Of a stretch of DNA of 64,000 nt, positions 51,699-59,193 are shown piece after piece. Positions within the stretch are counted from its first letter, which is position 1. Each line of letters begins with the position of its first letter. The notes under the pieces are model-generated. The model was not told the origin of the DNA and did not search any database. It saw nothing but the letters and a program-made list of their open reading frames with translations. The DNA comes from Fen-1273 sp963748405 (GTDB taxonomy: Bacteria; Bacteroidota; Ignavibacteria; UBA10030; UBA6906), in the NCBI GenBank assembly GCA_963748405.1, contig CAVVIT010000011.1:434001-498000 (forward strand), given 5' to 3'. A program made the translations under genes and the position numbers.

Positions 51699-54600
51699 GT
51701 GATCATTGCATATCAATCCATCTCCCTTCGTTTCCTTTCCGTTCTTGTCTTCGCCTGTACCTGTTCAGCCCCCGCTCAACCTTCGGACCCGTCGCTGTAC
51801 CAGGAAATGCGCTGGCGCATGATCGGACCCCACAGGGGAGGGCGCACGGTCGGTGCCTGCGGCGTTCCGGGGATGCCGAACGTCTTTTACATCGGCGTGA
51901 ACAACGGCGGCGTGTGGAAGACGGACGACTACGGACGCACGTGGAATCCGATATTCGACGATCAGCCCACCGGGTCGATCGGCACGCTCGCGGTTGCCCC
52001 GTCCGATCCTGCCACGGTGTATGTCGGAAGCGGCGAAGGTCTGCAGCGGCCTGATCTTTCGACGGGGGACGGAATGTACAGGTCCACGGACGCCGGGAAA
52101 ACGTGGAAGCACCTCGGTCTCGGCGACGGGGAGCAGATCGTCTCGATCATCGTGGATCCCCGCGATGCCCGCAGGCTGTTCGTCGCCGTGCTCGGCCATC
52201 CGTACGGTCCGAACGCCGTGCGCGGAGTGTTCCGCTCCACCGACGGCGGCGGGAGCTTCGAGAAGGTCCTCTACATTGACGAAAACACCGGGGCTGCCGG
52301 CCTCTCGTTCGACCCTGCCGATGCGCGCACGGTGTACGCTTCGCTCTGGTCCGCCAGGCAGGCTCCCTGGGAGAACGGGCAGTGGGAAGGTCCGGGGAGC
52401 GGGATGTACAAGTCCACGGACGGTGGCTCGAACTGGCGCCGCCTCGTGGAGGGGCTTCCGACGTTTGACCAGGGACTCGGCCGGATCGGCTTCTGTGTCG
52501 CCCCCTCGCGTCCGGCCCGCATCTACGCGCTCGTCTCCGCCAGGCCCGCGTCCGGCGGGCTGTACAGATCCGACGACGCGGGGGAGCACTGGCGGCGCAT
52601 CAACGGGGACGGGCGTCTCTGGGGACGGGGGGACGATTTCGCCGAGGTGAAAGTCGACCCGCAGGATCCCGACAAGGTCTACTGCGCAAACGTCGTGACG
52701 TGGCGATCGACGGACGGAGGAATCACGTTTACGGCCCTCAAGGGCGCCCCGGGGGGGGATGATTACCATTCGATCTGGATCAATCCGGAAAACCCGGGGA
52801 TCATCCTGCTCGCGTCTGACCAGGGGGCGACGATCAGCGTCAACGGGGGCTCGACGTGGAGTTCCTGGTACAACCAGCCGACCGCGCAGTTCTATCACGT
52901 TGCCGCCGATCACCAGTTCCCCTACAGGGTCTACGGCGGACAGCAGGAGAGCGGGTCCATCGGCATTGCAAGCAGGGGTAACGACGGCGCGATCACGTTC
53001 CGTGAATGGCATTCGGTGGGCGTCGACGAATACGGCTCCGTAGCGCCCGATCCGCTTAACCCGCGTATGATTTACGGCGGGAGGATCACCCGCACGGACA
53101 TGGTGACGGGGGAGGTCCGGGATATTTCCCCCGATGTTCTGCGCGGGAAGTACAGGGTCCTCCGCACGGCTCCGGTGCTGTTTTCCCCCGTTGATCCGCA
53201 CACGCTCTACTTCGCGATGAACGTGCTCTTCAAGACGACGAACGGGGGAGACAGCTGGACCGTCATCAGTCCCGATCTTTCACGCGAGCGTCCCGCGGTT
53301 CCACCGAGCGTCGGCGTATTTGCCACCGCCGCACTTGACACGCAGCCGCGCCGGGGGGTCATCTATGCCGTCGCTCCTTCTCCCCTTGACATCAATCTGC
53401 TCTGGGCGGGGACCGACGACGGCCTCATACACGTGACGGAGAACGGGGGAACCACCTGGCGGGACGTCACACCTGAAGGTCTGGCGTCCTGGAGCAAGGT
53501 GTCGATCATCGATGCGTCGCATTTCGACCGGGGAACGGCGTACGCGGCCGTCAACAGGTTCCGCTGCGATGACCTGCGCCCCTGGATCTTCCGTACGCGC
53601 GACGGCGGAAGAACGTGGGTGCCAATCGTCGGCGGGCTTCCCGGCGACGCGCCCGTGAATACCGTTCGCGAGGATCCGGAGCGAAAGGGCCTCCTGTTCT
53701 GCGGAACGGAGAGAGCCGTCTATTTCTCGCTGAACGACGGAGATTCGTGGCAGCCGCTCCGGCTGAACATGCCGGCAACGTCGATACGGGACCTCATCAT
53801 CCACGATGACGACGTCGTCGTGGCGACCCACGGAAGGAGTTTCTGGATACTGGATGACATCACGCCGCTCCGCCAGTTGACCCCGCGCGTGGCGGAATCC
53901 GGAGCCACGCTCTTCAGACCGCAGGCCGCGTGGCGCGTCAGGTGGAATACGAACACCGACACCCCTTTGCCTCCTGAGGAGCCGGCCGGCGAAAACCCGC
54001 CTGACGGCGCGATCATCGACTATGTCCTTCGTTCCTCTTCTTCCGGGCCGGTGGCCCTTGAAATCCGGGACTCGACGGGGAGCCTTGTCCGCAGGTTCTC
54101 TTCGCAGGACAGGCCGGACTCCGTGAATGAGTCCGCCCTGAACATCCCCCTGTACTGGATCCGCCCCTCCCGCACACTTTCCGCCGCCCCGGGGATGCAC
54201 CGGTTTGTGTGGGACCTCCACTACCCTCCTCCCGATGGATCGCGTGCCGAGTATCCGATGTCGGCAATCTACCACGATACCCCGCGCGGCCCCCACGGCC
54301 CGTGGGTCCTCCCCGGAAGGTACACCGTCGATCTGATCGACGCCGGCCGAAAGTACAGTCAGCCGCTCGTCGTGAACATGGATCCGCGCATCGGAACCTC
54401 TGCCGCGGGCCTCGCGGAGCAGTTTGCGTATTCGATGAGCGCGTACAACGCTTTGAATGAACTCCGGCGCTTGCTGGCGACGACCGGAGACCTCCGGTCA
54501 AAGATCGCCTCGCTGCGCGTGAGCGTTCCCTCCGGTCCGCTGGGGGATTCGCTGGCGTCGCTCGATGCGAACCTCGCGATGCTTGAGGGGACGGGGGGAG

Positions 54601-54860
54601 GGGGCCGCCGGTTCCCGGTGCCGTCGGCCGGCCCGGCCGGGCCGGCATTGCGGAGGGCCGAATCCGCGTTCCGGACGCTCCTGGGCACGTTGCAGGACTC
54701 GGATGATCCCCCGACGTCGCAGGCAGCCGGGGCGTGCGCCGCCGCCCGGAACGACCTCGAGATTCTCCGCTCGCGCTGGGAGGCGATCCGGCACGGCATG
54801 ATCCCGTCCGTCGACACCATGCTCCGCGCAGCGCATCGGTCGCCGCTCGATCCCGGATAA
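51699..54860 (+). CDS. Exported giant BNR/VPS10-type beta-propeller protein
   Basis: 1053 residues from GTG 51699. A signal peptide (FLSVLVFACTCSAPAQ) precedes two stretches of sialidase-like BNR/Asp-box repeats: GVWKTDDYGRTWNPIFD, GMYRSTDAGKTWKHLG, GVFRSTDGGGSFEKVL, MYKSTDGGSNWRRL, LYRSDDAGEHWRRI and more, then a second set from about residue 520 (VLFKTTNGGDSWTVI, LIHVTENGGTTWRDV). The last 300 residues form a beta-domain (PVALEIRDSTGSLVRRF...) and a helical tail. This matches the WD40/YVTN/BNR-like glycosyl hydrolase-annotated proteins of soil Acidobacteria and Bacteroidota, whose true function is not established. A Pro- and Gly-rich linker and a GGGG run lie near residue 965. Confidence 0.85.
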   Translation: MIIAYQSISLRFLSVLVFACTCSAPAQPSDPSLYQEMRWRMIGPHRGGRTVGACGVPGMPNVFYIGVNNGGVWKTDDYGRTWNPIFDDQPTGSIGTLAVAPSDPATVYVGSGEGLQRPDLSTGDGMYRSTDAGKTWKHLGLGDGEQIVSIIVDPRDARRLFVAVLGHPYGPNAVRGVFRSTDGGGSFEKVLYIDENTGAAGLSFDPADARTVYASLWSARQAPWENGQWEGPGSGMYKSTDGGSNWRRLVEGLPTFDQGLGRIGFCVAPSRPARIYALVSARPASGGLYRSDDAGEHWRRINGDGRLWGRGDDFAEVKVDPQDPDKVYCANVVTWRSTDGGITFTALKGAPGGDDYHSIWINPENPGIILLASDQGATISVNGGSTWSSWYNQPTAQFYHVAADHQFPYRVYGGQQESGSIGIASRGNDGAITFREWHSVGVDEYGSVAPDPLNPRMIYGGRITRTDMVTGEVRDISPDVLRGKYRVLRTAPVLFSPVDPHTLYFAMNVLFKTTNGGDSWTVISPDLSRERPAVPPSVGVFATAALDTQPRRGVIYAVAPSPLDINLLWAGTDDGLIHVTENGGTTWRDVTPEGLASWSKVSIIDASHFDRGTAYAAVNRFRCDDLRPWIFRTRDGGRTWVPIVGGLPGDAPVNTVREDPERKGLLFCGTERAVYFSLNDGDSWQPLRLNMPATSIRDLIIHDDDVVVATHGRSFWILDDITPLRQLTPRVAESGATLFRPQAAWRVRWNTNTDTPLPPEEPAGENPPDGAIIDYVLRSSSSGPVALEIRDSTGSLVRRFSSQDRPDSVNESALNIPLYWIRPSRTLSAAPGMHRFVWDLHYPPPDGSRAEYPMSAIYHDTPRGPHGPWVLPGRYTVDLIDAGRKYSQPLVVNMDPRIGTSAAGLAEQFAYSMSAYNALNELRRLLATTGDLRSKIASLRVSVPSGPLGDSLASLDANLAMLEGTGGGGRRFPVPSAGPAGPALRRAESAFRTLLGTLQDSDDPPTSQAAGACAAARNDLEILRSRWEAIRHGMIPSVDTMLRAAHRSPLDPG

Positions 54861-54911
54861 AGGGGGGAGCGATCCCTCCGTGCATTCCACGTTCTCACAA
54901 AGGATACTCTG

Positions 54912-56477
54912 ATGCGATTCCTCTCCCGGTTCCCCCGCTCCCTGGGCGGGGCTCTCCTGTGCATTATGGCCGTCCTCGTCCCGGCACTTGCCGCGGGCCA
55001 GAACACCGTCGTCGTCAGCGTCGATCTTGCAAAGGATACGATAAGCAGGAATATTTACGGCCATTTCTCGGAACACCTCGGCCGGTGCATTTACGGCGGG
55101 TACTACGTCGGGGAGGGGAACACGAAGATTCCGAACGTCCGCGGGATGCGCACCGACGTCGTCGCGGCGCTCCGGAAACTGAGGATCCCCGTGCTGCGCT
55201 GGCCGGGGGGATGTTTTGCCGACACGTATCACTGGAAGGACGGCATAGGCCCCCGGGAGAAACGGCCGGTGATGGTCAACAGCTGGTGGGGGGGCGTCAC
55301 CGAGGACAACAGCTTCGGCACTCACGAGTTCCTGGACCTCTGCGAGCAGATCGGTGCCGAGCCGTACATCACGGGGAACGTGGGAAGCGGGACGGTACAG
55401 GATTTCGCTCAGTGGGTGCAGTACACGAATTTCGACGGGGTCAGTCCCATGTCCGCCCTCCGGAAGGAGAACGGGAAGGAGAAACCCTGGAAAGTCAGAT
55501 TCTGGGGTGTGGGGAACGAGGCCTGGGGATGCGGGGGAAACATGACCGCGGAATACTATGTCAATATGTACAGGACGTTCGCGACGTTCATCCCGGCATC
55601 ATGGGGAAAGAGCTCCATCTTTCGTATCGCTTCAGGCGCGGGATCGGGCGACTACCACTGGACGGAGGTCCTGATGCGCGACATTCCCCGGGGATTGATC
55701 GAGGGGCTTGCGCTTCACCATTATGCCGTCGACTGGAACCATAAAAGCTCCGCCACGGAATTCACCGAGGCGGAATACTTCGAGACGATGCAGCGCGCGC
55801 TCCAGATTGAGGAACTCGTAGAGCGGCATTCGGCGATCATGAACGTGTATGATCCCGGGAAGAAGATCGCGCTCGTGGTGGATGAATGGGGCGGATGGTA
55901 CGACGTGGAGAAAGGAACGAACCCTGCGTTCCTCTTCCAGCAGAACACAATGAGAGACGCGATGATCGCGGGGGTGACGCTCAACATATTCAACAACCAC
56001 TGCGACAGGGTCCGGATGGCGAACCTCGCGCAGACGGTGAACGTCCTGCAGGCGGTCGTGCTGACGGAGGGGGAACGCATGATCGTCACCCCCACGTACC
56101 ACGTTATGGAGATGTACACCGTCCACCAGGACGCCCTGATGCTTCCCGTCAGCGTGCACAGCGGCACGTATGCCCTCGGGGACAGGACGCTCCCGGCTGT
56201 TTCCGTCTCCGCCTCCCGCGACGGGAGCGGCGCGACGCACATCTCGCTTGTCAATATCGATCCCGGGGTTCCCCGGGATGTGACGATCGAGCTCCGCGGT
56301 GAACTGTTCACCGCCGTGACCGGACGCATACTCGTGTCCGGGAAGATCCAGGATCACAACACGTTCGACGACCCGGACCGGGTGAAACCGGCGGAATTCA
56401 AGGGTGCCAGGATCGAAGACGGACTGCTCCGTCTCCGGCTTCCCCCCTGCTCCGTCGTCGTTCTCGCGCTGAAATGA
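54912..56477 (+). CDS. Exported alpha-L-arabinofuranosidase, GH51
   Basis: 521 residues that remove arabinose side chains from arabinoxylan or arabinan. The signal peptide ends LVPALAAGQ. The barrel shows NIYGHFSEHLGRCIYGGYYVGEG, VLRWPGGCFADTYHWKDGIG, acid/base Glu203 in WGVGNEAWGCGG, and nucleophile Glu325 in LVVDEWGGWYDVE. The beta-sandwich C-terminal domain ends LPPCSVVVLALK. Length is normal for GH51. AAAGGA precedes ATG 54912, 51 nt after the BNR protein. It adds the side-chain activity missing in the xylanase block at the window start. Confidence 0.93.
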   Translation: MRFLSRFPRSLGGALLCIMAVLVPALAAGQNTVVVSVDLAKDTISRNIYGHFSEHLGRCIYGGYYVGEGNTKIPNVRGMRTDVVAALRKLRIPVLRWPGGCFADTYHWKDGIGPREKRPVMVNSWWGGVTEDNSFGTHEFLDLCEQIGAEPYITGNVGSGTVQDFAQWVQYTNFDGVSPMSALRKENGKEKPWKVRFWGVGNEAWGCGGNMTAEYYVNMYRTFATFIPASWGKSSIFRIASGAGSGDYHWTEVLMRDIPRGLIEGLALHHYAVDWNHKSSATEFTEAEYFETMQRALQIEELVERHSAIMNVYDPGKKIALVVDEWGGWYDVEKGTNPAFLFQQNTMRDAMIAGVTLNIFNNHCDRVRMANLAQTVNVLQAVVLTEGERMIVTPTYHVMEMYTVHQDALMLPVSVHSGTYALGDRTLPAVSVSASRDGSGATHISLVNIDPGVPRDVTIELRGELFTAVTGRILVSGKIQDHNTFDDPDRVKPAEFKGARIEDGLLRLRLPPCSVVVLALK

Positions 56478-56518
56478 CGCGTGCTTGATTATACTCCGAT
56501 CCCGGCGTACATTTACAC

Positions 56519-56926
56519 ATGCCCACACGTGTACTTGTCGCTCTCCTTCTCGGCTCGGCCGCGTTGAGTGCGAATGCCCAGCGGCACCAGGACGCCGTTC
56601 CCTCTGACACGGTCCGTCCGGAGCGGATCGTCCTCCTGGATCCGGGACTCTCGCTTGGGCGTGCGACGTTTCTTTTCCCGGCGGCAACCGGCAGCGTTCT
56701 CCCGTTTCACGATTTTGCCCTGAGCGTACCGCAGTTGGATCCGGGCCGGGCCGGCCCATTCGTGGGGAGTTACCTCGAGCCACGGGCCGACCTCATGTCT
56801 CCGCTCCGGCTTCAGATGCAAAAAGAAAAACTGAGTTCGTTTCAGACTGCGCTGGGTGCCGTGCAGCTCGGCGCGGTTGGTTATCTTGCATACAGGCATA
56901 TAAAAAAATACGGGCTGTTCCGCTAG
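56519..56926 (+). CDS. Small exported protein of unknown function
   Basis: 135 residues with a signal peptide (VLVALLLGSAALSANAQ). A low-complexity stretch follows (HQDAVPSDTVRPER). The C-terminal 30 residues carry one further hydrophobic helix (ALGAVQLGAVGYLAYRHIKK), so the mature protein may stay anchored with the C-terminus inside. No family was recognised. No ribosome-binding site precedes ATG 56519. It lies between the GH51 and PhyH genes on the same strand. Confidence 0.6.
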   Translation: MPTRVLVALLLGSAALSANAQRHQDAVPSDTVRPERIVLLDPGLSLGRATFLFPAATGSVLPFHDFALSVPQLDPGRAGPFVGSYLEPRADLMSPLRLQMQKEKLSSFQTALGAVQLGAVGYLAYRHIKKYGLFR

Positions 56927-56953
56927 AACAACATCACGAGGAGCGCAGGGACC

Positions 56954-57781
56954 ATGGGGAAGAGGCTGACGGAGGCGCAGAGGAAATTCTACGAGGAGAA
57001 CGGCTACCTGATCGGTTTGCCCCCGGTGTTCGACGCGGCGGGGGTCAGGGAGCTGAACAGCGGGCTGAACGAACTTCTGAAGCTCCTCCGTCCGGGCGAG
57101 GACGCGAAGGACATACGGGAATGGCACGAGACGAGCCGCTTTCTGTACGACATCTGCACGAACAACGTGATCCTCGATTTCGTGGAAGACATCCTGGGCC
57201 CGGATTTCTACCTCTGGGGTTCCAACTTCTTCATCAAGCCGCCGCGCAGCTCAACGACGGTCGGATGGCACCAGGACACGTACTACTGGCCGCTCGAGCC
57301 CAAGATCTCGGCCACGGTCTGGGTCGCGTTTGAGGACGTCGACGAATCCAACGCGGCGATGAAGGTGATTCCGGGATCGCACAGGGCGGGGCTGCTGAAG
57401 CACTCGCGCTCCTCGGATACGGATTCCGTTCTCACGCTTGAATGCGAACAGGGGCAGTTCCGCGAGGATTCCGCGGTCTCGTTGAACCTGCGTGCAGGAC
57501 AGGTTTCGGTGCACGACGACAAACTCGTCCACGGGTCCCCCGCCAATAATTCCGACCGCCGCCGGGCGGGGCTGACGATCCGGTATTCAAGCACCGTCGT
57601 CAAATGCGACCTGAGCGTGAACCCCTATTTTACGACGTATCTCTGCCGGGGCGTCGACACCTACCGCCATAACCCTGTCGGGAAGGTCCCGGAAACACGG
57701 TTCGGCCGTCTCGACAGGAAGCACGTGAGCGTGGAAGAGGCGGGTCCAGAGGCGGAAAAAAAGCTCGGCCTGATTCGTTGA
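56954..57781 (+). CDS. Phytanoyl-CoA dioxygenase (PhyH) family non-haem iron oxygenase
   Basis: 275 residues, cytoplasmic. The facial triad is His106 and Asp108 in WHQDTYYWPL and His193 in LVHGSPANNS; the 2-oxoglutarate-binding Arg is in RRAGLTIRYS. Members hydroxylate many acids and sugars. It lies 14 nt before the Gfo/Idh/MocA gene, and such a pair occurs repeatedly in sugar-acid clusters of Planctomycetes and Bacteroidota. The substrate is not known. It begins GKRLTEAQRKFYEENGYL, the standard PhyH start; GGAG lies upstream. Confidence 0.88.
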   Translation: MGKRLTEAQRKFYEENGYLIGLPPVFDAAGVRELNSGLNELLKLLRPGEDAKDIREWHETSRFLYDICTNNVILDFVEDILGPDFYLWGSNFFIKPPRSSTTVGWHQDTYYWPLEPKISATVWVAFEDVDESNAAMKVIPGSHRAGLLKHSRSSDTDSVLTLECEQGQFREDSAVSLNLRAGQVSVHDDKLVHGSPANNSDRRRAGLTIRYSSTVVKCDLSVNPYFTTYLCRGVDTYRHNPVGKVPETRFGRLDRKHVSVEEAGPEAEKKLGLIR

Positions 57782-57794
57782 CCAGGGAGATCTG

Positions 57795-59066
57795 ATGGAA
57801 CCAGTGCGCTTCGCTGTGGTCGGTCTCGGAGGATACGGCCTCGTTCACATGAAGGCCGTGGACTGGCTTGCCCGGCAGGGGATGGCGAAGCTCACGGGCG
57901 TTGTGGCTCTTGAGGTCGACCGGAAGCAGAGGCCGGAGCTCGTTGCGGAGCTCCTCGCGCAGGACTGCACGCTCTACGGGAGCGTCGACGAGTTTCTCCG
58001 CGGCGCCCCGGGCACCGCGGACGTGCTGACGGTCCCCGTCGGGATCAACATGCACGTTCCCGTCAGCGTGGCCGCCATGCGAGCGGGACTGGACGTGTAC
58101 TGCGAGAAGCCCGTAGCGGCGACCGTGCAGGAAGTCGACACGCTCATTGCAGCGAAGAAGGAAACAGGGCGGCGGGTCGCCATCGGCTACCAGCATATCT
58201 ACAGCAACTCCGTGCAGCAGCTCAAGGCCCGGGTCTGCGACGGCCGCCTGGGGAATGTCCGGTCGCTCTCGTTGATGTGCGGCTGGCCCCGGAGCGAAAC
58301 GTACTACGGCCGGAACGAATGGACGGGAAAGCTGCGCACCGGCGGCGAATGGATACTTGACAGCCCCGCGAACAACGCCCACGCGCATTACCTGATGAAT
58401 GCACTCTACCTCTGCTCGGCTGCTCCGGGAAAGGCAGATACGCCTTCGGACCTGCGCGCCGAGCTTTTCAGGGCGAACAGGATCGAAGGCCCCGATACGG
58501 TGCTCCTCCGCTTCAGGACGACGGGGGGGAGCGACGTGTTCATCGTCCTCACGCACGCCAACGGCCGGGAAAACGGCCCCTCGATGCGGCTGGAGTGCGA
58601 ACGGGGAACAGCGTACTGGCAGACGGACAACGGAAAGACGTTCATTTGTTACAGCGACGGGCGGACCGAGGAGTTCGACAATCTCGTTCACGACAACTGG
58701 CGCTACGAAGGGTTCAGGGATTTCGTTCACGCGGTCTGCGACGGGAGGGAGCCGCTGTGCACGCCCGAGCTCGCCCGCGCGCAGACGCTGACCGTCAACG
58801 TGATGCACGAAAGCTGCAGGGAAATCGGCGTGGTTCCCGGGGAATACGTTTCGCTCGCCGAGGATTGGGAGATGTTTCCCCCCGGGACAAAGGGGATGTT
58901 CCACCGGATCAGGGGACTGGATGAGTATATGACCGTGGCGTTCCAGGAGCGAAAGTTCTTCGGTGAGATGGGGATACCGTGGGCGCGCGACCTCAAATCC
59001 TGCTCTGTCTCGACTCACACGTACACGCGTTTTCCTTCAGGAAACCGCCCGCCAACTGACAGATAA
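57795..59066 (+). CDS. Gfo/Idh/MocA-family NAD(P)-dependent sugar oxidoreductase
   Basis: 423 residues. Rossmann start VRFAVVGLGGYGLVH (residues 4-18), the EKP motif with Lys105 in CEKPVAATVQEV, and the substrate domain with TGGEWILDSPANNAHAHYLMNALYLCS. The family oxidises or reduces hydroxyl groups of sugars, inositols and glycans. The C-terminal region WEMFPPGTKGMFHRIRGLDEYM is as in several Bacteroidota members. GGGAGATCTG precedes ATG 57795. It is the last gene of this + strand group before the receptor leader. Confidence 0.9.
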   Translation: MEPVRFAVVGLGGYGLVHMKAVDWLARQGMAKLTGVVALEVDRKQRPELVAELLAQDCTLYGSVDEFLRGAPGTADVLTVPVGINMHVPVSVAAMRAGLDVYCEKPVAATVQEVDTLIAAKKETGRRVAIGYQHIYSNSVQQLKARVCDGRLGNVRSLSLMCGWPRSETYYGRNEWTGKLRTGGEWILDSPANNAHAHYLMNALYLCSAAPGKADTPSDLRAELFRANRIEGPDTVLLRFRTTGGSDVFIVLTHANGRENGPSMRLECERGTAYWQTDNGKTFICYSDGRTEEFDNLVHDNWRYEGFRDFVHAVCDGREPLCTPELARAQTLTVNVMHESCREIGVVPGEYVSLAEDWEMFPPGTKGMFHRIRGLDEYMTVAFQERKFFGEMGIPWARDLKSCSVSTHTYTRFPSGNRPPTDR

Positions 59067-59113
59067 ATCGCTCGATTTGTTCCGGACATTTGCCTCTTCC
59101 TCTGGAATGACGT

Positions 59114-59172
59114 AGGTTCCATTTGAACCTGGAGTTCATTCCCATGCCTTCGCTCGTGACCTAAGTGAAGGC
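59114..59172. promoter_or_regulatory. Two inverted repeats upstream of the first TonB receptor
   Basis: AGGTTC-CATTT-GAACCT at 59114-59130, then TGCCTTC (59145-59151) and GAAGGCA (59167-59173) separated by 15 nt. Both lie in the 127-nt gap before the receptor gene, where its promoter should be, and either could be an operator or leader structure. A ribosome-binding GGGGG is at 59185-59189. Confidence 0.4.
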
Positions 59173-59193
59173 AATCGTGTTTCAGGGGGTCAC

